From Myxacorys almedinensis A (lineage in GTDB: Bacteria; Cyanobacteriota; Cyanobacteriia; Leptolyngbyales; Leptolyngbyaceae): a stretch of DNA of 64,000 bases. How positions within the stretch are numbered: the stretch's first letter is position 1; every line of letters begins with the position of its first letter. The notes under the pieces were generated by a model. It had not been told where the DNA came from, ran no database searches, and saw only the letters and a program-made list of their open reading frames with translations. The position numbers and the translations under genes are program-made. Positions 27,725 to 36,030 of the stretch are shown piece after piece. The stretch lies in contig NZ_WVIE01000021.1 in NCBI RefSeq assembly GCF_010091945.1, forward strand, positions 1-64,000. The letters are read 5' to 3'.

Positions 27725-28324
27725 ATGCCTCAAGTTTCGTTTGATGCCCTCGTCTCGGCTCTTTTGGAAGGTACGCACCTTGCTAGTTTCCCGACCGATA
27801 CCGTTCCCGCTTTAGCCGCCAGACCCGATCGCGCCGATCTGATCTTCCAAGCCAAACAGCGCAGCGCTGAGAAACCCCTGATTTTGATGGCAGGCGCGAT
27901 CGCCGATCTCTGGCAATATGTTACTGGCAGCGAAGCGGAACTCAAAATCTGGCAGCAAATGGCAGAAACCTATCTGCCAGGGGCGTTGACGTTGGTGTTA
28001 CCTGCCAGCGATCGCGTCCCCGTGACGATGCATCCAAGCGACCCAACCACCATTGGTGTGCGCGTTCCCAACGGTGCGATCGCTCAAGCAATTTTGGCTC
28101 AAACTGGAGCCTTAGCCACCACCAGCGCCAACCGCTCTGGGCAGCCTGCCCTGCTTACCATGTCTGGCATCCAAGCTCAGTTCCCCAACGTTCTTACCTT
28201 ATCTTCCGACGAGTTTCCAGACTTGGATGCAGCCGTTTCGGGGACTCCTTCTACAGTGGTGAAGTGGAGCAACCCTAACTGGCACATCTTGCGTCAAGGT
28301 GCGGTTCAGATCACTCTGCCCTAG
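27725..28324 (+). CDS. tsaC: L-threonylcarbamoyladenylate synthase (TsaC/Sua5 family)
   Basis: TsaC makes threonylcarbamoyl-AMP from threonine, bicarbonate and ATP for the t6A37 modification of ANN-decoding tRNAs. The protein has 199 residues. The YrdC-domain motifs are visible: SFPTDTVPALAARPD, KQRSAEKPLILM, LPGALTLVLPA, IGVRVPNGAIAQAIL and LATTSANRSGQPA. It is the short, single-domain (TsaC) form. It lies 7 bp after the glycosyltransferase gene. Confidence 0.9.
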   Translation: MPQVSFDALVSALLEGTHLASFPTDTVPALAARPDRADLIFQAKQRSAEKPLILMAGAIADLWQYVTGSEAELKIWQQMAETYLPGALTLVLPASDRVPVTMHPSDPTTIGVRVPNGAIAQAILAQTGALATTSANRSGQPALLTMSGIQAQFPNVLTLSSDEFPDLDAAVSGTPSTVVKWSNPNWHILRQGAVQITLP

Positions 28325-28500
28325 CAGAAGCGGTGTCTCGATCCGTCGGGTTCGGAGACAGTATTATCAAGTGTTATGATTTGGTGTCTGCTTGCCATAA
28401 CTCATCACGTCATTTTGCCGTAAATTATCTGGTGGGCAATGCAAACGATCTGGCAACGGAAGCGAGGGTGCAGGCTCTGGGCAGCACAGATGGAACAGAG

Positions 28501-28560
28501 ACTAACGTGAATGACTAACGTGAATGACCAACGTGAATGACCAACGTGAATGACCAACGA
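28501..28560. repeat. 13-bp tandem repeat, about 4.6 units, at a gene start
   Basis: Units of ACYAACGTGAATG run head to tail at 28501, 28514, 28527 and 28540, with a partial fifth. The first two have ACTAACG and the others ACCAACG. Each unit holds a possible ATG and a GTG. The repeat covers the start of the next gene. Because 13 is not a multiple of 3, a change in unit number shifts the reading frame. Confidence 0.92.
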
Positions 28561-29388
28561 TTGGATAAACAGCTTGTGACGGTAGAATCAACCCTTGACT
28601 CAACGGCTTTAAAGCGACTCGCCCTCGCCCATCACATGGCGACAGAATTGGCTCAGTTTAAAGCGGGATTTCTAGCACGGACATCTCACGAACTGCGATC
28701 GCCCCTCAATGGGCTGATTGGCTCTCACCAACTCATCCTCTCTGATCTGTGCGACAGCCCCGATGAAGAACGAGAATTCGTTGCCCAAGCCCACGAGGCT
28801 GCCCTTAAACTGGTGCGGTTGCTCGATGAAATTATTCATGTCTCAAAAGCGGAGTATGGCAGCAGCGCCCTGGAAATTCAGCCGTTATCCCTAAAGACGG
28901 TGTTGGAAGAGGTCTACGGCTTGACTCATTTGCTGGCAGAAAATCGCAACCTCAAATTTCAGATTGCCTACCCCGATCAGTCGCTTTATGTGCTTGCCGA
29001 TCCAAACTGGTTGCGATATGTGCTGGTGAGCCTGGTGAGCAACGCGGTTTCTCTCATGCAAGCAGGCGCGATCGCGCTTACGGTTATGGAACATCCGCCG
29101 TTTGCGGCGATTGTGATCGAAGACGAACGCCCCGCTCAGAGTGGCAACGATGCTTCTCATGCAGGCTTGGCAGAACCCATCGACCTCCTGCACTCTCCAC
29201 CCGATGCCCCCCCGTTACTCTCAAAAATCCTAGAAGCAAGCTATGCGCCGGGGTTTTCCCTGCTCTTGACTCAAACGGCGATGACCTTGATGAACGGTCG
29301 GCTAGATCTCCTCTCTGTGCCGTCTCATCCGTCAGAAACTGTCACTCGGATGCGGTGTTCGATTCCGTTGGCGGTGCACGATGACTAA
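28537..29388 (+). CDS. Histidine-kinase-like protein with degenerate ATPase domain
   Basis: This 283-residue protein has a clear HisKA dimerisation/phosphoacceptor region with H51 (ARTSHELRSPLNGLIG). The HATPase half is eroded: an N-box-like VSLVSNAVSLM is present, but there is no DxGxG G1 box and no GLGL G2 box, and the segment there reads VIEDERPAQSGND. It may have lost ATP binding or act as a phosphotransfer or docking partner. No input domain is visible. The start lies inside 13-bp tandem repeats and has no ribosome site, so it is uncertain; M34 is an alternative. Confidence 0.7.
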   Translation: MTNVNDQRLDKQLVTVESTLDSTALKRLALAHHMATELAQFKAGFLARTSHELRSPLNGLIGSHQLILSDLCDSPDEEREFVAQAHEAALKLVRLLDEIIHVSKAEYGSSALEIQPLSLKTVLEEVYGLTHLLAENRNLKFQIAYPDQSLYVLADPNWLRYVLVSLVSNAVSLMQAGAIALTVMEHPPFAAIVIEDERPAQSGNDASHAGLAEPIDLLHSPPDAPPLLSKILEASYAPGFSLLLTQTAMTLMNGRLDLLSVPSHPSETVTRMRCSIPLAVHDD

Positions 29389-29488
29389 AATAGAAGCCTG
29401 ATGATGGGCGATCCGTTAAACGATGGTGGCGCGATTTTGAGTTGAGGGGTAAAGGGGTGCATGAGTCGATGGTTCCGATTACTAGACT

Positions 29489-29519
29489 CCCCATCTCCCC
29501 ATCTCCCCATCTCCCCATC
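29489..29519. repeat. 8-bp tandem repeat CCCCATCT, 3.9 units
   Basis: Four consecutive CCCCATC(T) units lie in the 200-bp spacer before the Ser/Thr kinase gene. Related CCCATC/TACCCC strings occur at 34549-34557, 48366-48470 and 55611-55672. This resembles the short tandemly repeated sequences known from cyanobacteria. Confidence 0.85.
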
Positions 29520-29587
29520 GACTCCTAATCCCTCATTTCAAACTTGACAGACCACCAGGGTTACTCTCAGTTCCTCATTCCTTGTAG

Positions 29588-31324
29588 ATGATGAATTCGC
29601 TGATTGGCAAGTCCTTACAAAACGGCAAATATATCTTGACTGAGGAAATCGGTCGAGGCGGGTTTGGCATTACGTTTAAGGCAACCCATGAGTATCTTAA
29701 TCAAGTGGTTGTGATCAAAACCCTACATGAGACCTTGCAAAACGGTGTCTCGGGTGTTCCCCGCAGCGCCAATCGTAACGCTGCCGACTTTCAACGAAAA
29801 TTTCGTGATGAAGCCCGCCGCTTAGCCATGTGCGTTCATCCCAATATTGTGCGGGTGAGCGACTTTTTTATTGAAGATAACGTGTCTTACATGGTGATGG
29901 ACTACATCGCTGGGCAAACCCTCGAAGACCTGGTATTTCCCGATGATCCCCTGCCCGAAGCTACGGCAATTCACTACATCCGCCAAATTGGGGCAGCCCT
30001 GCGAGTAGTGCATCAGAACGGCTTGCTGCATCGCGATGTGAAGCCGCAAAATATCATTCTGCGAGACGGCACTCAAGAGGTTGTGCTGATCGATTTTGGG
30101 ATTGCACGAGAATTTACGCCTGGCTCGACCCAAACCCACACGAATATGATTTCGGCAGGCTATGCGCCCGTTGAGCAGTATCTAACTCAGGGCAAACGCA
30201 GCCCCGCCACCGACGTGTATGGTCTTGCCGCCACCCTTTATGCGCTGGTTACCGCAGAAGTGCCTGTGGCTTCTGTTTTGCAGCAACACCAACCCCTCCC
30301 CGAACCGCGCCAGTTGCAACGGCGCTTAAGTGCTTCCACTAATCAGGCGATTCTACGGGGCATGGCGCTAGATGCTCAACATCGTCCGGCGACCGTAGAT
30401 GAGTGGCTGGCGCTGCTGTTTAGCGATGCCTTGACGAGTGAGGAGATCTCAACGGGTGCCCCAACGGTGCCTGTGGCGGCTGAGCGCTCTGCGTCCTATA
30501 GTTCGCAAACGCAACCTCCTTCGGCATTTCCGGCAACCGTTGCCATGGCGACCCCTGCGATCGCACGCACCCTTGATCCTGGCTCGGTTACCCACAAGCC
30601 TGGACTGCGGGCGGTGTGGATGCTGGTGGCAGTGTCAGGGCTGACGCTGATGGGCGTGACGATCGCGGCATTTTGGTGGCGATCGCAGCCGCCAGACCCA
30701 GTCGTGGCAGACAGCCCATCTCCCACCATTAGCCCCTCTATTCCCCCTGTCACCCCCACTCCAACTCCTGAAGCGTCTCCGGAACCCGTCTCCCCTAGCC
30801 CCAGCCCTTCGCCAGTGCCCTCTCCAGATGTTCAATCCCCACCGCCCGTCGAGGCAGAAAGCGCCGTTGAGCAACTTCTGACACGCCCGCCAGAAAATCG
30901 CGATTCTAAAAAAAAACCATCTCGCATCCCCGGTTTCCCCATCGGAACCTCCGTGCAAGAGGTGCAAAGCGCGCTCGGTCAGCCCGTTCAGACTAAACGC
31001 GGCTATTGGGGCGATACCCAAAGCGCCTTGTATGAACCTGTTCCTGACCAAATTTCGCTGGCGTACCTGTTCGATCGCGGCTCTGGTCAAGTTCGCCAAA
31101 CGGAAGCCTCGTTTGCCAACTCTGTAGATCCGCTGATCATGCAAGTCACCCTCAACGGCATGATGGGGAGCCAAGCGCCGCTGAAGGTGCTTTCTGCCCT
31201 GAAGCAGGTTGCCGCTCGCCAGACCAATCAGTACTCGTTTGAGCAGGGCAACCTAAAGGGCGTAATCGAGCGCAATAGTAGCGATCGCATCTACATCGGC
31301 GTTTGGGATGCCGATTTGCATTAA
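29588..31324 (+). CDS. Membrane Ser/Thr protein kinase with extracytoplasmic C-terminal domain
   Basis: This 578-residue Hanks-type kinase has all catalytic elements: Gly loop GRGGFG (22-27), K44, HRD with D150, DFG (169-171) and the GYAPVEQY activation-segment motif common in cyanobacterial kinases. One membrane segment follows (about 342-363), then a Pro/Ser-rich stalk (about 368-425) and a folded C-terminal domain (about 445-578; [20 protein letters not shown]). That domain recurs on other cyanobacterial kinases but its ligand is unknown to me. Two ATGs (29588 and 29591) are possible. The stop codon overlaps the terminator of the convergent gene. Confidence 0.92.
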   Translation: MMNSLIGKSLQNGKYILTEEIGRGGFGITFKATHEYLNQVVVIKTLHETLQNGVSGVPRSANRNAADFQRKFRDEARRLAMCVHPNIVRVSDFFIEDNVSYMVMDYIAGQTLEDLVFPDDPLPEATAIHYIRQIGAALRVVHQNGLLHRDVKPQNIILRDGTQEVVLIDFGIAREFTPGSTQTHTNMISAGYAPVEQYLTQGKRSPATDVYGLAATLYALVTAEVPVASVLQQHQPLPEPRQLQRRLSASTNQAILRGMALDAQHRPATVDEWLALLFSDALTSEEISTGAPTVPVAAERSASYSSQTQPPSAFPATVAMATPAIARTLDPGSVTHKPGLRAVWMLVAVSGLTLMGVTIAAFWWRSQPPDPVVADSPSPTISPSIPPVTPTPTPEASPEPVSPSPSPSPVPSPDVQSPPPVEAESAVEQLLTRPPENRDSKKKPSRIPGFPIGTSVQEVQSALGQPVQTKRGYWGDTQSALYEPVPDQISLAYLFDRGSGQVRQTEASFANSVDPLIMQVTLNGMMGSQAPLKVLSALKQVAARQTNQYSFEQGNLKGVIERNSSDRIYIGVWDADLH

Positions 31325-31357
31325 AAAATCCGTAATTGGGAGAGATCAATTACGGAT
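31321..31357 (-). terminator. Rho-independent terminator of the WGxxGxxG gene
   Basis: On the minus strand ATCCGTAATTG, an 8-base loop and CAATTACGGAT form a perfect 11-bp stem followed by TTTTTT. It lies 26 bp after the stop of the gene at 31383-31673 and overlaps the end of the convergent kinase gene. Confidence 0.9.
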
Positions 31358-31382
31358 GAGGATAGACAAGTTGAGGGAGTTG

Positions 31383-31673
31383 TTAGTAGCGATCGCGCGT
31401 CGTGCCAACCGCATTCGGATCACGGTATGCTGTGCCGCCTACTTCGTCGCGGCTGCTGCTTTTGCGCCCCATCAAACCAAACAAACCCAGCAAACCAAGC
31501 AAACCCCAATAACCGTTGCGCCCTTCTCTGCCATACTCAACCGCTTCTTGCAGTGTGGTGGTGGTGCCAGGGGCGGTAGTCGTCCCCGGAGCAGTTTGGC
31601 TCAAAGCAGGCATCGCAGGAGCGATCGCTAGAGCAGTCATCAAAGCAACATTTGCAGCAAAAAATTTAGACAT
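31383..31673 (-). CDS. Small secreted WGxxGxxG-motif protein
   Basis: This 96-residue protein has a signal peptide (1-25, ending PALSQ), a short Thr/Pro-rich part, and the motif WGLLGLLGLFGLMGRK (about 56-71), a Gly-rich hydrophobic segment followed by basic residues. This is the WGxxGxxG family, which resembles a protein-sorting anchor tail. A charged tail (REDVGGTAYRDP-like) follows. The function is unknown. It has its own terminator and is convergent with the kinase gene. Confidence 0.8.
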   Translation of the reverse strand: MSKFFAANVALMTALAIAPAMPALSQTAPGTTTAPGTTTTLQEAVEYGREGRNGYWGLLGLLGLFGLMGRKSSSRDEVGGTAYRDPNAVGTTRDRY

Positions 31674-31913
31674 GTTTTGAACCCCATTAAAGACAGGATG
31701 TAATTGAGTTCAGAATAGAAATTGGCTCTGGAAAATTAATCATTCTTAGGGGTCAAAGCTTAAAGACGGAAGGAAGAGAAATGACTGAATTTCCGTTCGT
31801 TCATTTATTGCAAAACTGTTACAAACCCCGGTAGAACGGCGAAAGCAGCGACTCACGATGATAGTCTAAGGAGTGGAGAAAACAAAAGATTTTATTCACG
31901 TAGAGAGGCTGAA

Positions 31914-32981
31914 ATGACGGGTTCTTCTCAAATTCCACTTTTGTTACGAGCAGCGCGCGGCGAAGTCCTCGACCGCCCCCCCGTCTGGATGATGCGGCAG
32001 GCAGGGCGCTACATGAAAGCCTATCGAGATCTGCGGGAGAAGTACCCTTCGTTTCGAGAGCGCTCCGAAATTCCGGAGGTGGCGATCAAGATTTCGTTAC
32101 AGCCCTGGAGGGCGTTTCAGCCTGATGGTGTGATTCTGTTTTCCGATATCGTCACCCCGTTGCCCGGCTTGGGGATCGAGATGGACATTGCTGAAGGAAA
32201 AGGTCCGATTATTGCAGACCCGATTCGATCGCAGGCTCAAATCGATGCGTTGCGGGCATTGGAGCCAGAAGAGTCGCTGCCGTTTATCAAACCGATTCTG
32301 AACGCCCTGCGAGCAGAAGTCGGCAATCAATCGACCGTACTAGGATTTGTGGGCGCACCCTGGACGCTCGCTGCCTATGCCGTTGAAGGTAAAGGATCGA
32401 AAACCTATTCTGTGATTAAGAATATGGCGTTCTCGACGCCCGCCATGCTGCACAGCTTGCTCGAAAAGTTGGCAGACGCGATCGCGGTCTATACCCGCTA
32501 CCAAATCGACTGCGGCGCTCAGGTGGTGCAAATGTTCGATTCGTGGGCAGGGCAAGTCAGCCCGCAAGACTACGACACGTTCATTTTGCCGTATCAGCAG
32601 CGCGTCTTCCGTCAAGTCAAGCAAACCCACCCCGATACGCCGCTGATTCTGCTCGTCAGTGGCAGCGGTGGACTTCTAGAGCGGATGGCAAAGTCAGGGG
32701 CAGACATCATCAGCGTTGACTGGACGGTAGACATGGCAGATGCGCGCTCACGCCTGGGCAAAGAGATGAATGTGCAAGGCAATATCGACCCCGGCGTGCT
32801 ATTTGGGTCGAAGGAATTCATCCGCGATCGCATTCTCGATACGATTCGTAAAGCGGGTCATCGGGGTCATATTTTAAACCTGGGTCACGGCATTCTACCT
32901 AAAACCCCTGAGGAAAACGCGGCGTTTTTCTTTGAAACGGCGAAGCAAGTCGATCAGCTACTTGCCACACCAACTCACTAA
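31914..32981 (+). CDS. hemE: Uroporphyrinogen decarboxylase
   Basis: HemE removes four carboxyl groups from uroporphyrinogen III to give coproporphyrinogen III, on the route to haem, chlorophyll and bilins. The protein has 355 residues, the usual length. Signatures are [13 protein letters not shown] near the N-terminus, [10 protein letters not shown] with the catalytic aspartate, [20 protein letters not shown], and [17 protein letters not shown] near the end. It stands alone on the plus strand. Confidence 0.98.
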   Translation: MTGSSQIPLLLRAARGEVLDRPPVWMMRQAGRYMKAYRDLREKYPSFRERSEIPEVAIKISLQPWRAFQPDGVILFSDIVTPLPGLGIEMDIAEGKGPIIADPIRSQAQIDALRALEPEESLPFIKPILNALRAEVGNQSTVLGFVGAPWTLAAYAVEGKGSKTYSVIKNMAFSTPAMLHSLLEKLADAIAVYTRYQIDCGAQVVQMFDSWAGQVSPQDYDTFILPYQQRVFRQVKQTHPDTPLILLVSGSGGLLERMAKSGADIISVDWTVDMADARSRLGKEMNVQGNIDPGVLFGSKEFIRDRILDTIRKAGHRGHILNLGHGILPKTPEENAAFFFETAKQVDQLLATPTH

Positions 32982-33130
32982 AAATTGGGGTTTTCAAGTC
33001 AGGATTGGAGAGAATCGCGGTGTAAGTTGGGGGTTTTGAGTTTATTCTGTTAATTCATAGCTCCTACGGATGATATATGGCTCATCGCGCTCCTCCACTC
33101 CCTTCCCTCTAACTTCTAACCCCCTTTCTC

Positions 33131-34102
33131 ATGACCTCAAAGCGAATTTTCGTGACGGGTGCAAGTGGATGCATTGGTCACTACATTGTTGAATCGTTAA
33201 TCCAGAACACGACCCATGAACTGTTTTTGCTCGTCAGACAGGCTGACAAGCTGAAAATTGACGTTTATGCTCGCCCTGGTGTGACGGTTTTGCAAGCAGA
33301 CGTGCGAGACGTTGAGCAGTATCGAGACCTCCTGCAAACGATCGACTGTGCGGTGGTGGCGCACACCGATTGGGGTGGAGAACACGTTGACGAGATCAAT
33401 GTGGTGAGCACGAGCACGCTGATCAATCTGCTTGACCCCGATCGCTGTGAGCAAGTGATCTATTTTTCAACGGCAAGTATTTTAAGCCGAGAAAATCAAG
33501 TCCTTCAAGAAGCTGAGGAGATTGGCAGCCCGTACATTCGCTCGAAATATCGGTGTCATGAGAAGCTGTCTAAACTTGCGATCGCGCCCAAACTAACAAC
33601 GCTTTACCCAACGCTGGTTCTCGGTGGCGGAGAGCGCTATCCCTACTCACATCTCTCGTCTGGCATTGCCGACGTAATGCAGTGGATCAAGCTGATTCGG
33701 TTTTTGAGTGCCGATGGCAGCTTCCACTTTATTCACGGGTATGACATTGCTCAGGTGGTAGGCTATCTGATCGAGCATCCGGCAACCGAGCGTCGCGATC
33801 TGGTCTTAGGCAACGAAGCGCTGACCGTCAATCAAACGATTGAAGCAGCCTCAAATTATTTCAACCAACGAATGTATTTTCGGATTCCGCTGTCGCTGCG
33901 GTTAGCCGATTTTCTAATTTTCTTATTTCGCATCCAGATGGGCGAGTGGGAATACTTTTCGCTGCACTACCGCTATTTCACGTATCAAAATGTGGTTTGT
34001 CCGGCTTCATTCGGCATGACGACGTACTGCTCAACGTTATATGACGTGTTCAAACTGAGCGGTCTTCCGAACGGGCGTTTACAAAAGAAGCGTAGTTCGT
34101 AA
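33131..34102 (+). CDS. NAD-dependent epimerase/dehydratase (SDR family)
   Basis: This 323-residue extended short-chain dehydrogenase has the nucleotide-binding GASGCIG (10-16) and a YxxxK active pair (Y135, K139 in PYIRSKYR), with the STASIL strand before it. The C-terminal part contains YPTLVLGGGERYPYSHL and FHFIHGYDIAQ. Such proteins act on nucleotide sugars or related substrates; the substrate cannot be told. There is no signal peptide. Confidence 0.85.
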   Translation: MTSKRIFVTGASGCIGHYIVESLIQNTTHELFLLVRQADKLKIDVYARPGVTVLQADVRDVEQYRDLLQTIDCAVVAHTDWGGEHVDEINVVSTSTLINLLDPDRCEQVIYFSTASILSRENQVLQEAEEIGSPYIRSKYRCHEKLSKLAIAPKLTTLYPTLVLGGGERYPYSHLSSGIADVMQWIKLIRFLSADGSFHFIHGYDIAQVVGYLIEHPATERRDLVLGNEALTVNQTIEAASNYFNQRMYFRIPLSLRLADFLIFLFRIQMGEWEYFSLHYRYFTYQNVVCPASFGMTTYCSTLYDVFKLSGLPNGRLQKKRSS

Positions 34103-34134
34103 CTTAGACCTTGCTACGAACTACGAACCATGAG

Positions 34135-34227
34135 TTAGATCAGCTTGATGGCACGGAAGGCAGTATACAGTCCGAATGCCAGTGCGATCGCGCCACCGAC
34201 CAAAGCCAAATACGTAATAACAGCCAT
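34135..34227 (-). CDS. petL: Cytochrome b6f complex subunit PetL
   Basis: This 30-residue frame encodes a single membrane helix. It begins MAVITYLALVGG and ends FRAIKLI, matching the short N-terminus, one helix and basic IK-L-I tail of cyanobacterial PetL, which stabilises the b6f dimer in the thylakoid. The ATG at 34227 has GGAG eight bases upstream. At 30 residues it is the normal size (31-32). It lies on the minus strand between the epimerase gene and a MITE-like element. Confidence 0.82.
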   Translation of the reverse strand: MAVITYLALVGGAIALAFGLYTAFRAIKLI

Positions 34228-34568
34228 ACGGGTTTCTCCAAACGTCCTATCAGCACTATACAAAAGTTTGGAGGACTATAGTTATACCAAATTAATCTGT
34301 AACTGCTATCGATGTGCGACCTCCCCCAACCCCTCCTGAGCCAGCAGGGAGCCGAAAAGTCCCTCCTCACCAAGGGGGAGAGCCGTAGGCAGGGGGGGCG
34401 AGGATCTGTCGCAGTGAACAATCAATTGGGTATTACAGGAGTTTGGGTTACAGGAGTTGGGCGATCTGGTGTGGTCACTCATCTGGTGTGGTCACTCAAT
34501 AGATGGTCAACATTGAGTTGAGGAGGAGATGGATTCGATTACTAACCAACCCATCCACTTTCACCGCC
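34228..34568. other. Intergenic region between petL and pdhA
   Basis: This 341-bp region contains the petL ribosome site and the third MITE-like copy (34284-34433), then CCCATC-type repeat sequence. No other gene is visible. There is no clear terminator after pdhA. Confidence 0.55.
34284..34433. repeat. MITE-like repeat, copy 3 of 3
   Basis: This 150-bp element starts ATACCAAATTAATCTGT and ends ATCAATTGGGTAT. Its interior matches copies 1 and 2 (CTCCCCCAACCCCTCCTGA, GAGGATCTGTCGCAG). The right inverted repeat has an extra G. It lies 56 bp upstream of petL, so it may contain or displace part of the petL promoter. Confidence 0.82.
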
Positions 34569-35600
34569 CTAATCTTCAGCAAAGATGTATTTGTAAAGCT
34601 CACTGGGGTCGGGTTCAGGGCTATCGATCGCAAACTGCACCGCATCCTCCACCACCGATTGAATGGTCTTCTCAATCGCTTTGAGTTCTGGCTGATCTGC
34701 CAGATTTTGCTCGGTCAGGTAAGCAGAGAATTTTTTGATCGGATCGCGAGCCAACCAGGCTTCTTTTTCAGCCTTCGATCGCAGTTCGTCAGGGTCGGCT
34801 AACGAGTGACCCCGGAAGCGATAGGTCAAACACTCAATCAGGGTTGGGCCCTCTCCTGCGCGGGCACGAGCCACAGCTTCTTGAGCAATGCCCCGCACTG
34901 CCAGCACATCCATGCCGTCTACCTCGTATCCCGGCATGCCAAACACACTCGCCTTTTTATAAATTTCGGGCTGAGACGTTGCGCGATCGTGGGCCATGCC
35001 AATCGCCCACTTATTATTTTCAACCACAAATAAAATGGGCAACTTCCACAGCGCTGCCATGTTCAGGCACTCGAAAAACTGACCGTTATTTGTGGTGCCA
35101 TCGCCAAAAAACGCGGCAGTCACCTGATCTGCATTCTCATCACCCATCACTTCTCGGCGATATTTGCTCTGAAACGCTGCCCCCGTCGCCACCGGAATGC
35201 CCTCTCCAATAAAAGCAAAGCCGCCCAGCAAGCGGTGCGGCTCGGAAAACAAGTGCATTGACCCGCCGCGACCTTTGCTGCATCCCGTTGCTTTGCCAAA
35301 AAGTTCTGCCATCACTTCGCGCGCTGGCACACCACAACTCAAGGCGTGGACGTGATCGCGGTAGGTGCTGCACACGTAGTCTTCTCCTGGGCGCATCGCT
35401 CGAATCACGCCCGTAGAAACGGCTTCTTGCCCGTTGTAGAGGTGGACAAAGCCAAACATTTTGCCCCGGTAGTACATCTCGGCGCACTTATCTTCAAAAA
35501 AGCGCCCCAACACCATGTCTTGGTAAAGCATTAGCCCCTCTGCCCGCGTGACTTGGGCAGGAGCAGTTTGAAATGTGGGAAAAGCTCTTTCCTGAACCAT
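34569..35600 (-). CDS. pdhA: Pyruvate dehydrogenase E1 component, alpha subunit
   Basis: PdhA, with PdhB, decarboxylates pyruvate using thiamine diphosphate. From the ATG at 35600 it has 343 residues, the normal size, and starts [10 protein letters not shown] like other cyanobacterial PdhA. Motifs are [26 protein letters not shown], the thiamine-diphosphate/Mg site [14 protein letters not shown], and the phosphorylation-loop region [15 protein letters not shown]. An upstream in-frame ATG (35666) would add 22 residues with no homologous look. No pdhB is adjacent, as is usual in cyanobacteria. Confidence 0.96.
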   Translation of the reverse strand: MVQERAFPTFQTAPAQVTRAEGLMLYQDMVLGRFFEDKCAEMYYRGKMFGFVHLYNGQEAVSTGVIRAMRPGEDYVCSTYRDHVHALSCGVPAREVMAELFGKATGCSKGRGGSMHLFSEPHRLLGGFAFIGEGIPVATGAAFQSKYRREVMGDENADQVTAAFFGDGTTNNGQFFECLNMAALWKLPILFVVENNKWAIGMAHDRATSQPEIYKKASVFGMPGYEVDGMDVLAVRGIAQEAVARARAGEGPTLIECLTYRFRGHSLADPDELRSKAEKEAWLARDPIKKFSAYLTEQNLADQPELKAIEKTIQSVVEDAVQFAIDSPEPDPSELYKYIFAED

Positions 35601-36030
35601 AAGAGTGACAACCTCGCTGCAATACCCAGAAGACAGACCTGACCCCAAAAAAGCGTCAGCCTTCATAATCTAATCTAAAATAGCTTTCTGATGTGTCAAA
35701 GATCAAACAGTTGAAGGCGAATCGTGGCGCTTCGCAAGGGGAGAACGGCAAAACTTGCCTGTCTATGCAAAATTTCACTTTCAATTAAGGTCTGATCCCT
35801 TTTATCGCTCTCTAGAAAATTCTATTGTTAGAGATCTATCTGTTAAAAATTCATTGATTGGATAGCCTGGCTTCATGCGGGTCTAAGGGTCGATTAAAAG
35901 TCAACAAAAATTAGTCGATCGCTACGCTTTTTTAGGGTAAACTGCCGTTTCTCCCGAGACGGGGTATGATGTCTCTCATTCATTCGTCACGTTCATTGAT
36001 CACTTTTGTCTACTGGTGGGGAAGCTAACC
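35601..36030. other. Divergent intergenic region between pdhA and zipN
   Basis: This 430-bp region presumably contains both promoters. It is AT-rich around 35780-35850. No small gene, RNA or repeat is visible. Confidence 0.5.

Noticed and set aside
28333-28518. 61-codon frame before the histidine-kinase-like gene
   Set aside because: GTG start without a ribosome site and no family resemblance. It ends in the tandem repeat and is mentioned only for the frame-switch idea.
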